Assembly: GCA_913775095.1 (NCBI GenBank)
Contig: CAJYIW010000017.1
Coordinates: forward strand, 62,001-126,000
Direction of reading: 5' to 3'
From: an uncultured Siphonobacter sp.
Lineage (GTDB): Bacteria; Bacteroidota; Bacteroidia; Cytophagales; Spirosomataceae
Length of the DNA stretch: 64,000 nucleotides
The position numbers and the translations under genes were made by a program. Position 1 is the stretch's first letter, and the number at the start of each line of letters is the position of its first letter. Of this stretch, positions 54,040-61,017 are shown piece after piece. Under the pieces are notes generated by a model. That model searched no databases and had not been told where the DNA came from. It saw only the letters and a program-made list of their open reading frames with translations.

Positions 54040-54699
54040 ATGGTATTCACCGTTGGAGGAATCAAAGGAGGGAGTGGCAAAACCACCATCGCAACCAACT
54101 TGACCGTTTTACTTTCCAAACAGGGTTTTGACGTACTTCTGGTAGACGCCGATGAACAGGAAACATCGACTGATTTTACGACCTGGCGGGAAGAGAACTT
54201 GCAGGGCGAAGTGGGGTACACGGCCATTAAGCTTTCAGGGGAGGCGGTACGTAGTCAGATTTTAAAACTCATCCCGAAGTACGATCACATCGTCATTGAT
54301 ACGGGCGGCAGGGATACCACCAGCCAGCGGGCTGCGATGACTGTTTCTGACGTCTATCTGGTTCCTTTCAATCCGAGGAGTTTCGATTTGTGGACGCTCA
54401 ATAAAGTTGAAAAACTCGTACAGGAAATACGGGCCGTGAAGTCGGCTCCCCTGACTGCTTATGCCTTCCTGAATCGGGCAGACCCAAAAGGATCAGATAA
54501 TAGCGACGCTGCTGAGCTTCTCAAAGATTCGGAGGTATTTACTTATCTGCCCACGGCCCTGGTAAACCGGAAGGCCTATTCCAATGCTGCCTCTCAGGGA
54601 TTGGGGGTAGTAGAACTTGAAGTAAAAGACGCGAAGGCTATCACCGAGATTACTACTCTATTTGATTCATTTAAAGAGTTAATTTCCAGCGAGTCATAA
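54040..54699 (+). CDS. parA: ParA-family plasmid partition ATPase
   Basis: The 219-residue ATPase starts with the deviant Walker A GGIKGGSGKTTIATNL (residues ~6-21), has Walker B HIVIDTGGRD and a short C-terminal end. It lacks an N-terminal DNA-binding domain, which makes it the small type Ib ParA. It would position plasmid copies through dynamic binding to the nucleoid with a centromere-binding partner. Repeats flank it on both sides, and the partner candidate lies 139 bases downstream. Confidence 0.93.
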   Translation: MVFTVGGIKGGSGKTTIATNLTVLLSKQGFDVLLVDADEQETSTDFTTWREENLQGEVGYTAIKLSGEAVRSQILKLIPKYDHIVIDTGGRDTTSQRAAMTVSDVYLVPFNPRSFDLWTLNKVEKLVQEIRAVKSAPLTAYAFLNRADPKGSDNSDAAELLKDSEVFTYLPTALVNRKAYSNAASQGLGVVELEVKDAKAITEITTLFDSFKELISSES

Positions 54700-54700
54700 T

Positions 54701-54803
54701 CTATTTTTAACGCTATAATTTACGCTTTTTTAAACGTTATAAGTCGTTAGATCAGAAGTTAAATATCAAACTAAAATTGACGTTATATTTAACGCTGTTT
54801 TTA
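54701..54803. repeat. TTTTTAACG repeats between parA and its partner gene
   Basis: Copies at 54701 (CTATTTTTAACGCTATAA), 54724 (TTTTTTAAACGTTATAAG) and 54777 (GACGTTATATTTAACGCTG) continue the array seen before parA. Confidence 0.6.
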
Positions 54804-54838
54804 GAATTAATTAAAACGCCAGTTAAGAATCCGAACGT

Positions 54839-55213
54839 ATGGCTATATCCTCAGCACCCAAGAAAAAGACTCAACCCGAGGTCGTTAATGAAGATGAAAT
54901 CCTGCAAGTGATTAACCGGGGGGGATCTACGACCCGCCCCGTGACAGAATCCGATCAGACGGAGGAACCTGTCAGGGCGGTCAAAACGAAGAAAACTACA
55001 GAAAAGAAAGTTCTGCCTGAACCCGAACCGGAGGTGCTGAAACGCTTTTCGATCGAACTGACGGAATCAGAAACCCAGATGATCAAACAACTTCGCACCC
55101 ACCGTCCTCCACGCGGCCGTGCCCGTAAAATCACCATTTCCGTTACGGACTGGATTGTAGAAGCTGTACAGGAAAAAATAGACCGCGAAAAGCGTAAATA
55201 CGGCGTCGAGTAA
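54839..55213 (+). CDS. Small basic DNA-binding protein, candidate ParB-type centromere-binding partner
   Basis: The 124-residue protein has a flexible charged N-terminal half (residues 1-65, rich in Lys, Glu and Thr). A C-terminal segment RGRARKITISVTDWIVEAVQ then EKIDREKRKYGVE looks like a ribbon-helix-helix fold (strand KITISV followed by two helices). Type Ib ParA partners such as ParG or omega share this layout: disordered tail that stimulates ParA, then ribbon-helix-helix. Position directly after parA and its repeats supports this. The fold is inferred by eye. Confidence 0.6.
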   Translation: MAISSAPKKKTQPEVVNEDEILQVINRGGSTTRPVTESDQTEEPVRAVKTKKTTEKKVLPEPEPEVLKRFSIELTESETQMIKQLRTHRPPRGRARKITISVTDWIVEAVQEKIDREKRKYGVE

Positions 55214-55238
55214 TGAATCCGCCGGGGTAGGGGAGGGG

Positions 55239-56147
55239 TTAGGAAAGGCCGAAAGACTTAGCCGTGTAACTCCCCACATTTTTTATCTCGTTGTTAGCCA
55301 GTCTGATTTCGATGTCGTACAGAATCTTATTGATTTTTTCGATGGGGAATGACTCAATGACTTCTTCCGCCTGATCGGCTCTGAGTTTGAATCGGGTCAT
55401 CAATCGGTTCATCAGAGGATTAAGATCAATGACACTGGGCTTGTTGAGGTAAGATACCTCAAACTCAACCTGCTCAACGGGCTTACGACCCCGCCCGGGG
55501 CGATCCCCAAGAATGGGAGCATAGGTAAACGTTAAATCCGTATTTCCATTGATTTCGCGACTGGCCACTTCCAGTACATCCCGCTGAAATTGGGTCCAGA
55601 TGGGATACTTATCCTTACCCGTCTTGGTGTCCATAACTCCAAGCATCAGCTTCAGGTCTACCAGATTGCGGCGAAAGGTTTTATTCTTCATGTTTTTATA
55701 CATGCAAAGCAGCTCATAAATTCGCTTGGCATAAATGGACTGAAGACTAATGGCCGCCTGTAACTGGATTTTGGTAAATTTTTCTTTCAGATCTACGTAG
55801 AAAGGCCGGATTTCCTGGGAAAGTGCAATTTCAATAATACCGGTTCCTTTCTTGTATCGGGCCGAAGCTGCGAAAGTAGTCTGTAAAAAATCTCCGTTCG
55901 GAAGGTAGCCCTGCACCAGCCGGGTCACGATGCGGGCCGTTGCATTTTTATAGGATTCAAAATTGATTTCGCCGCTGCCCATGATGTGGGCAATTTCTTT
56001 GATGGAAACTTTATACACCTTAAGGGGTGAATCATCCGGACGCACCTGAGCGATCACCATGTACATGATGTTTCGCTCCGTTTCCGTCATTTCATAACGA
56101 GCCTGGGTAATAAAATTATCCTGATAGATTTCAATCGGCGTATTCAT
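55239..56147 (-). CDS. Rep_3-family plasmid replication initiator (RepB/RepE-like)
   Basis: The start at 56147 (MNTPIEIYQDNFITQARYEM) was chosen over 56207, whose extra 20 residues look unrelated. The 302-residue protein has the two winged-helix domains of Rep_3 initiators: ITQARYEMTETERNIMYMVI at the start and FTKIQLQAAISLQSIYAKRIYELLCMYK in the middle. Such proteins bind iterons, open the origin and repress their own gene. Iterons lie directly upstream on its own side (56211-57387), the expected layout. It is convergent with the partition genes. Confidence 0.92.
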   Translation of the reverse strand: MNTPIEIYQDNFITQARYEMTETERNIMYMVIAQVRPDDSPLKVYKVSIKEIAHIMGSGEINFESYKNATARIVTRLVQGYLPNGDFLQTTFAASARYKKGTGIIEIALSQEIRPFYVDLKEKFTKIQLQAAISLQSIYAKRIYELLCMYKNMKNKTFRRNLVDLKLMLGVMDTKTGKDKYPIWTQFQRDVLEVASREINGNTDLTFTYAPILGDRPGRGRKPVEQVEFEVSYLNKPSVIDLNPLMNRLMTRFKLRADQAEEVIESFPIEKINKILYDIEIRLANNEIKNVGSYTAKSFGLS

Positions 56148-56210
56148 TGGCTGAGGATGTGATTTCCAGGCAAATAAAGGTAAAAATGCTAATATAATGT
56201 ACTTCAAATT

Positions 56211-57387
56211 AGTAAATACATTTTTTTACCGACCAAACCTCTTTTTTAAAACCCGGGATACGGACCAAACCACATTTTATTAGACCCTAATTACCAACCG
56301 AAATACATTTTTTTACCAACCAAACTACATTAAATAAAAGTTATCCACAGGATAAAAGTCTAATAATCAATCTTTTACGAGCTAAAAAAATCGCTTCAAG
56401 AGATTATCAAGAGAATATTGAAAATCACAATAGTTTGATAAGGAAAAAAAGCCCCTGCTTTTATCATTGAAAGAAATCAAAATAACTAAATCAAAAAGTC
56501 AAACGAGCGAGGGAATAAAAAGGGCAGAGGGGCGAGAACTAAATACTTAGTTTTAAAGTTCTGCATCAGGAGAAATATGGACGATTCAGCAACAGCCCTG
56601 TATTCCTATCAGATTTCGCTTCTAAGACTCGTTTGCTTACGTGTACATCCAATTCCTCATAAAAGCGTACAATCGCCTTTTCAGGGCATAATACGATTCC
56701 AATCGATCATAACCCAATACAGGGGCGATACCAACCAAAGTACATGTAATTAGCTGTATTACTCCTATTAACCAGGAATACCCTTGTTTTAAAAGCTACT
56801 TTGCCAAACGCTCATCGCCATCCCTTATTGACCAACCAAAATACATTTTATAAAAGCATTGACTGCCGATTTGACTGACTTAGACATCTGATATATAGAT
56901 ACTTATGAAAAATAAATAGTCCTTACCAACTAACCAACCAAACTACATTTTATTACCACTTTTCCATCAGAAAAACTGATGTATCCCCTCCATCTACGGA
57001 TTAAAATACTTTTTTTATGAACGTCGACTTCATCAATCGGATAGTAACTCTTTGATAATCAGGGAACATTCACCAACCAAACTTCATTTTATTAAACTGC
57101 TTTTCATAAACCCGGGTCGATTAAACTACCTGAATTCGTTAAGCATTCCATTAGGTTATAAAATATAAGTAATTGATAATCTGATCATTACACTCATTAT
57201 AGTCAGATCATTACTGATTAATAAAATGGAGTTTGGTTGGTGACCCTTTTGCTTCTGCTAAACACCAATCAAACTCCATTTTATTAGCTCCGGGTGAAAG
57301 CATTGGAGCGGCATTTGAATGCTTGCCGAATCCCTGATACTACTCTCTAAAAGCAGAAACAACCGCCAACCAAACCACATTTTATTT
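56211..57387. repeat. Iteron array upstream of rep
   Basis: Eleven copies of a 23-base repeat with consensus ACCAACCAAACTACATTTT and ending ATTA, plus a half copy at 56211. Starts: 56228, 56261, 56293, 56315, 56730, 56831, 56933, 57072, 57219 (inverted), 57264 and 57365. Four are packed beside rep and the rest are spread over a kilobase. The pair at 57219/57264 faces each other. This is a Rep-binding origin with a possible copy-control set. Confidence 0.85.
56341..56349 (+). promoter_or_regulatory. DnaA box
   Basis: TTATCCACA is the perfect DnaA 9-mer, 3 bases after the fourth iteron of the rep-proximal cluster. Confidence 0.75.
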
Positions 57388-57460
57388 GAAACCAGTGTTC
57401 TGGAAAATATTCAACTGTACGTATAGCCTTCAAACAGACTATCATTTGAGCAAAACAGTT

Positions 57461-58015
57461 TTACTGCTGTCTTGCCCACAGTGGGTTATTCCTTAAGGTC
57501 TGCTGGTAAATGGGACAGGTTTCCGCATGGGCTCCGGGCAGGTAGCCGATACTCATCAAAAACGATTGAACAATTTCTCCACCCGTAAAACGGAATGTCT
57601 TTTTAAACAGCTTCACCCATTCTTCCCTGGATTTGGGATGATGCATCTCCAGCCATTTTTCGAAAGAACCCTGTTCTTCCTGCAACCGCCGGATCGTTCG
57701 GGCATTTTCAATGGCTGCATTAATTTTTAAGCGATTCCGAATAACTCCGGCATCATTCATCAACCGTTCCCGGTCGGCTTCGGTATAAGCGGCTATTTTT
57801 TCAATACTGAACTCATCATAAGCCCGGCGAAAACGATTTTCTTTCTTTAAAATGGTCTCCCAGCTAAGGCCCGCCTGATTGATCTCAAGCAACAGCCTGC
57901 CGAAGAGTTCGTTGTCATCGTGAATGGGAAATCCGTACTGATGATCGTGGTAAGCCTGATGCAGGGCTTTTTGCTCGCCCTTCAGGGTGTCAATGTAGTG
58001 GCAGTAGGAAGACAT
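57461..58015 (-). CDS. tag: DNA-3-methyladenine glycosylase I
   Basis: The start at 58015 (MSSYCHYIDTLKGEQKALHQ) gives 184 residues, the usual Tag length; the open frame 37 codons upstream is not coding-like. AYHDHQYGFPIHDDNELFGRL then LEINQAGLSWETIL and AGVIRNRLKINAAIENA are Tag blocks. The terminal HAETCPIY supplies the His and Cys of the zinc snap, with Cys5 and an early His. It excises 3-methyladenine from alkylated DNA. With the Ada-like gene at 49232, the window carries two alkylation repair functions. Confidence 0.92.
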   Translation of the reverse strand: MSSYCHYIDTLKGEQKALHQAYHDHQYGFPIHDDNELFGRLLLEINQAGLSWETILKKENRFRRAYDEFSIEKIAAYTEADRERLMNDAGVIRNRLKINAAIENARTIRRLQEEQGSFEKWLEMHHPKSREEWVKLFKKTFRFTGGEIVQSFLMSIGYLPGAHAETCPIYQQTLRNNPLWARQQ

Positions 58016-58154
58016 AAGAGTTAGGCTGACCAAGGTGTACGGTATGTAAAAATACAAAGAAAACAAAGGCTTGCTGTTCATTGGATTTCCCGACTGGAGA
58101 ATACAGCAACCAGCGAAGTGTTCCATTAGTAACTCCGCGAACCCTTACAAAAGA

Positions 58155-58201
58155 GTTCGGGCCACTGGTTTTCGCTAATAGCGAAAACCAGTGGCCCGAA
58201 C
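58155..58201 (-). terminator. Strong hairpin terminator after the sugar transporter
   Basis: A perfect 22-bp stem (GTTCGGGCCACTGG and its continuation TTTTCGCT against the mirror arm) with a 3-base loop, directly after the transporter stop on the minus strand. Confidence 0.75.
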
Positions 58202-58219
58202 CTTAATAAACGATTGGTT

Positions 58220-59626
58220 CTAGGAACGAGAAGGCTTATAGCCAACAAATCCGTAGAAAGCGATGTATACGTAGCAAATCAGCGGTAACAGGAAAGAAAG
58301 TTGCAGGTTATGGGTAACGTCCGCGAAAGCTCCCTGCAAGGGGGGCACGATGGCTCCGCCAACAATGGCCATTACCAGCAGGGATGAACCCTGACTGGTG
58401 TGAATACCCAGATTTTTTATAGCTAAATCGAAAATCGTGGGAAACATGATGGAGTTGAACAATCCAATGGAAATAACGGCCCACATCGCTATCGAACCCT
58501 GACCGAAAATTGCCACGGCCAGTAAGGCTACCGTGATCGAAGCAAAAAGTCCGAGGGAACGACTGGGATTGGAGGCCCCCAGAATAAAAGCAAAGATATT
58601 GAAGACCATCAATCCCAGCACGATCATCGCAATGGCGGGATCATACAGCGTATAGACCAGTCCGAAAGCAACCAGACCAATGGCGGCCATGATCCCGTAC
58701 TTGGTAGCCGAAGACTGATACTGGGCCAGGGCAACGGCTCCGAAAAAGCGGCCTACCATGGCTCCACCCCAGAAGAACGAAAGGTAATAAGTAGCCTGTG
58801 CTTCGTTGTATCCGGCAATGTCAGGTAATTCGAGAAAGCCGATGATGCTGGAGCCAATGGAAACTTCACCACCCACATAGGCGAAAATACAGATGATGCC
58901 CAGCACCAGATGGCGGTATTTCAACGCACCGGCATCGCTCACTACGGTTCCCTCACTGCCTACTTTAGGGAGAGGAGAGATTTTGATAATTCCCGCAATC
59001 ACAATCAGCATAACGGCCAGAGCCACGTAGGGTACCCGAACGGAATCGGCTCCGGAAGAGGCATGATCACCGGCGAAAATCAGGTAACCGCCAAGGATGG
59101 GAGCTACCGTAGTTCCCAGAGCATTCAGAGCCTGCGTCAGATTCATGCGGCTGGAAGAACTTTCCGGCGGACCCAGGATGGACACATAGGGGTTAGCCGT
59201 AATCTGAAGCAAGGTAATGCCCGAGGCTAACACAAACAGGGCGAGCAGGAAGAAACCATAGCTTTCCATACTGGCGGCTGGCAAAAACAGCACACACCCC
59301 ACCGCGGCCACCAACAACCCGAGGATGATCCCATTTTTATAACCAATCCGCATGATGGGATCGCCCTTGGTTACCGACAGAATGAAGTAGATGAGTGAAA
59401 TGATAAAATACGCTCCAAAAAAGGCCGTCTGAATCAACATGGCCTGCCAGTGTTGCAGGTCGAAAACCTGCTTCATTTTCGGGATCAGGATGTCGTTGAG
59501 ACAGGTAATAAGCCCCCACATGAAAAAGAGAAGCGTGACGGTGATGAGCGGTCCCCGGTAGTTAGCTCCGTCATTGGAGCCATCACTACGAGCGGCCGAT
59601 GCAGAGGAAACAGGTACTCCAGCCAT
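58220..59626 (-). CDS. FucP-family MFS sugar:H+ symporter
   Basis: The 468-residue protein has 12 helices. After a polar N-terminus it opens with ITVTLLFFMWGLITCLNDIL then IPKMKQVFDLQHWQAMLIQT, the FucP/GluP signature with the helix-1 Asn-Asp pair. ITLLQITANPYVSILGPPES is the helix-5 block. Relatives import L-fucose, glucose, galactose or other hexoses with protons. The sugar is not certain. It may take up monosaccharides released by the secreted hydrolases of this region. Confidence 0.92.
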   Translation of the reverse strand: MAGVPVSSASAARSDGSNDGANYRGPLITVTLLFFMWGLITCLNDILIPKMKQVFDLQHWQAMLIQTAFFGAYFIISLIYFILSVTKGDPIMRIGYKNGIILGLLVAAVGCVLFLPAASMESYGFFLLALFVLASGITLLQITANPYVSILGPPESSSSRMNLTQALNALGTTVAPILGGYLIFAGDHASSGADSVRVPYVALAVMLIVIAGIIKISPLPKVGSEGTVVSDAGALKYRHLVLGIICIFAYVGGEVSIGSSIIGFLELPDIAGYNEAQATYYLSFFWGGAMVGRFFGAVALAQYQSSATKYGIMAAIGLVAFGLVYTLYDPAIAMIVLGLMVFNIFAFILGASNPSRSLGLFASITVALLAVAIFGQGSIAMWAVISIGLFNSIMFPTIFDLAIKNLGIHTSQGSSLLVMAIVGGAIVPPLQGAFADVTHNLQLSFLLPLICYVYIAFYGFVGYKPSRS

Positions 59627-60387
59627 GTTTAATAATTCAGTAATGTGTTGAAATGGAAAGTAGATAATGGTTACGCTGGTACTCGTTCCGTGAATAATTC
59701 CCCGGTGGTAATGCTGAGAGAAGAAAAATGATGGAGAGGAAGATGTGATAAAAACTTCATAACCTACTTCAAATCAGTAACTCGTGGAATTTCGACGCAA
59801 GTCTGAACACCGTAACTAGTTCTTCTGCTGGCTAACCAGAACAGTCAAACTATATAGTATAATCCTTTAAAAGTAGGATTGTTTTTCGCCTTAAGTCAAG
59901 CTTTTATGTGAAAGTTGATCTACCGGACTGCCTTTTCCACCCATTTAGAGGGGATAAAATGGAAAGATTTCAGAGAATCCGACACGGACGCATGGAGATA
60001 AAGTATCCGCTGGGAAAGGCAATCTAACCCACAAAGTCTGGCTTACTTTGGGAGATTACGTCTTGCAAAATACTAAAACGCAGCAGTTGAAGGTACTGGT
60101 TTTTATGGGCCCGTACCCCCTTCGGTGAGGGGTTACATGCTGATGCAGAAAGAACGCCTTAGCGGATTGAAATGCGTATCCATGGAAAGGGCATACGTCG
60201 GGGGAATTGGTTTGGGAATCTTTATCTGGAGATCAGGTCAGATTTTGAAGGAGGAAGTTTGAGAAAAGGCTACCAGCTTTTCCGCTGGTAGCACCATGTC
60301 AGAATACCAGTTGAACAGCCTGGGGTTTCGTAGCGATCCATCACCAGGCATCACTCCTGGTAATACTTTTTGCTTTATTCTTGAAAA
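59627..60387. other. Intergenic region with one REP-like copy
   Basis: Contains the FucP-like promoter region and the repeat at 60269-60292. A GTG frame of 45 codons at 60125-60262 exists but has no supporting context. Confidence 0.45.
60269..60292. repeat. REP-like palindrome, copy D
   Basis: GCTACCAGC and GCTGGTAGC are perfect arms around TTTTCC. Confidence 0.75.
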
Positions 60388-60708
60388 TTAATGCAGTTCC
60401 AGAATATAATTTTTCCAGTCAGCCGATTGGCTTTCGCCTTCCAGTTGGGAATTATCCGAATCATGAATCCGGTACTCGTCTTCGGGAATCTGGTAACTAT
60501 CTTCCCAGTAGCTTTGCATGAAGTGAAGTACTCTCGAAAAGAGATAACGTTTATACGTTTCTGTCTCTTCGCTGTTTTCCGGAGAATGGCCGATGATGTG
60601 AATCTGACGTTCATGACCCCTGTCTCCGTCCAGACTGAGGTAAGTAAAGGTTAGCTGATACTCTTTTTCAGAAGATTCTTCGCAGGCAGTGAATTGATAA
60701 CGCGGCAT
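60388..60708 (-). CDS. Acidic hypothetical protein
   Basis: The 106-residue frame MPRYQFTACEESSEKEYQLT onward is acidic, with hydrophobic strands YQLTFTYLSLDGD and QIHIIGHSP and a helix YKRYLFSRVLHFMQSYW. No signal peptide, membrane helix or known motif is seen. Codon use looks coding and no opposing gene overlaps most of it. I do not recognise the family. Confidence 0.55.
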   Translation of the reverse strand: MPRYQFTACEESSEKEYQLTFTYLSLDGDRGHERQIHIIGHSPENSEETETYKRYLFSRVLHFMQSYWEDSYQIPEDEYRIHDSDNSQLEGESQSADWKNYILELH

Positions 60709-60954
60709 AATAAACGGGTTTTAATACGCATAGAATACCGGATTCCTACCAAAAGTCTGTGCCCATTCCTAAAACTAGCTACAGAAAATGGGTTCGCTAA
60801 GGTCTCCGGAGAAAAAACGCTGGTACTGAAAGTACCCTCCGCCGTTGTACCTGAAGAGCGTAATTTTCCACTTAAAAACAGACACCCGGATTTTTATTCT
60901 AAAGTAAAAGTTATTGAAATACAGTCGTTTGAATGGGACGAACGTTTGCGGTAG
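60694..60954 (+). pseudogene. C-terminal remnant of a RES-domain toxin
   Basis: The frame ends KTLVLKVPSAVVPEERNFPL then NRHPDFYSKVKVIEIQSFEW and DERLR, which matches the end of RES-family proteins (NAD-degrading toxins of Xre-RES pairs). The N-terminal catalytic two thirds is absent and no Xre-type antitoxin gene precedes it. The ATG at 60694 lies in unrelated sequence overlapping the acidic hypothetical gene. An inactive relic is the best reading. Confidence 0.6.
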
Positions 60955-60961
60955 CTCAATA

Positions 60962-61001
60962 AAAGAGCCATCTTCGATACTGATTTCGAAGATGGCTCTT
61001 T
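60962..61001. terminator. Bidirectional terminator
   Basis: AAAGAGCCATCTTCGA pairs perfectly with TCGAAGATGGCTCTTT around an 8-base loop between convergent features. Confidence 0.85.
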
Positions 61002-61017
61002 GGGCAACGTGAGGTGA

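Larger units (their letters stand above)
56148..57460. other. Iteron-controlled replication origin region
   Basis: This 1.3-kb gene-free, AT-rich stretch holds the iterons, one perfect DnaA box at 56341-56349 and an A/T-rich block (56350-56520) that could be the unwinding element. No replication gene besides rep is present. Confidence 0.75.

Noticed and set aside
56211-57387. Possible CRISPR array
   Set aside because: The repeats are iterons: spacing is irregular (22 to 415 bases), one copy is inverted, the sequence is degenerate, and a Rep_3 gene is adjacent with no cas genes.
58155-58201. 22-bp perfect hairpin as a mobile-element end or attachment site
   Set aside because: It directly follows the transporter stop on its strand and has no second copy in the window, so a terminator is the simpler explanation.
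60125-60262. 45-codon GTG frame (VRGYMLMQKERLSGL...)
   Set aside because: No supporting promoter, neighbour or family. Some protein-like composition, but too little to call a gene or a relic.
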